Shown here: one piece after another, positions 4,828 to 5,086 of the stretch
Layout of the letters: the number at the start of each line of letters is the position of its first letter
Numbering within the stretch: the first letter of the stretch is position 1
Source: Mycobacterium sp. MS1601
Lineage (GTDB): Bacteria > Actinomycetota > Actinomycetes > Mycobacteriales > Mycobacteriaceae
Direction: 5' to 3'
Assembly: GCF_001984215.1 (NCBI RefSeq)
Contig: NZ_CP019425.1
Location: 1-5,086 of the forward strand
Length of the DNA stretch: 5,086 bases
Translations under genes and position numbers: made by a program
Notes under the pieces: model-generated
Database searches by the model: none
Seen by the model: the letters and a program-made list of their open reading frames with translations, nothing else
What the model was told of the DNA's origin: nothing

Positions 4828-5086
4828 GCCCGCCTGCGGCGGGCGTGGTCCGTAGCCCCTCACCTTTAACCGTTCAGCTGGGTCGCCCAGTGTGACCGAC
4901 GAGGCCCCGTCACGCGCAACCCACACCCGCGCCGAACTGCGCAGGCCGAGTGACCTTTTCGGCCCTATCAAGCTCGCTGCCGCTCGCGGGCCGAAAACCC
5001 TGCTCCGCTCGTCGCGGCCTCTTCGAGGTTGCGCGCGCCACCCCGCCGGTCCCCCGCAACCCCAGCGCTAACCGGCGCACCCAACC
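4828..5086. repeat. 259-bp direct repeat, copy 2 (continues past the window)
   Basis: This copy is identical to 3566-3824 at a constant offset of 1,262 bp except G at 5014 for A at 3752. All hairpins of copy 1 are kept. The match runs to the last base of the window, so the true right end and repeat length are unknown. Sequence left of the starting hairpin is different in the two copies, which sets a sharp left boundary. By analogy with copy 1, a ribosome binding site and a gene would be expected shortly after the window end. Confidence 0.93.

Noticed and set aside
3566..5086. Insertion sequence with the 259-bp blocks as long terminal repeats.
   Set aside because: No transposase lies between them, no terminal inverted repeats or target duplications are visible, and the enclosed genes show no relation to transposition.
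1..5086. CRISPR array, tRNA or rRNA gene.
   Set aside because: No regularly spaced short repeats and no recognisable tRNA or rRNA signature were seen on either strand.

Overview
The window is about 5.1 kb of very GC-rich DNA whose genes strongly favour G or C in third codon positions, use GGAG-type ribosome binding sites and carry NrdH and ParB-like sequences of actinobacterial type. A member of the Mycobacteriales (Mycobacterium or a relative such as Gordonia or Nocardia) is the best guess. Gene content (end of a ParB-like partition protein, stand-alone DnaB N-terminal domain, lone NrdH, several unknown genes, large direct repeats) suggests a plasmid or integrative element rather than core chromosome. 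No integrase, Rep protein or conjugation gene is in view, so this is inference.

Layout, all genes on the + strand. (1) 1-252: C-terminal end of a ParB-like protein, closed by a 16-bp terminator-like hairpin at 263-298. (2) 299-849: about 550 bp without a convincing gene, with lower GC, several short palindromes and repeats, and a promoter whose -10 box lies inside a perfect inverted repeat. (3) 850-2571: a tight operon of nrdH, an unknown 212-residue protein, a DnaB N-terminal-domain protein without the helicase motor, and a 63-residue basic protein. The last three are joined by ATGA and TGATG overlaps. (4) 2650-3321: a secreted trypsin-fold (S1) protease with an intact catalytic triad. (5) 3322-3845: a gene-free leader with a second palindrome over a -10-like element, two back-to-back GC hairpins and the first copy of a 259-bp repeat. 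(6) 3846-4750: unknown proteins of 179 and 95 residues, separated by a 12-bp inverted repeat whose loop holds a perfect DnaA box. (7) 4828-5086: the second repeat copy, 258 of 259 bases identical, running off the window end.

The operon in (3) fits support of element replication: NrdH could feed electrons to the host class Ib ribonucleotide reductase, and the DnaB-type domain could contact host DnaB or DnaG. Partition function lies upstream and a possible DnaA-binding hairpin downstream. The most unusual part is the pair of almost identical, non-coding, inverted-repeat-rich blocks. The first sits directly upstream of a gene as a long leader, which suggests a repeated structured RNA or DNA regulatory element of unknown type.
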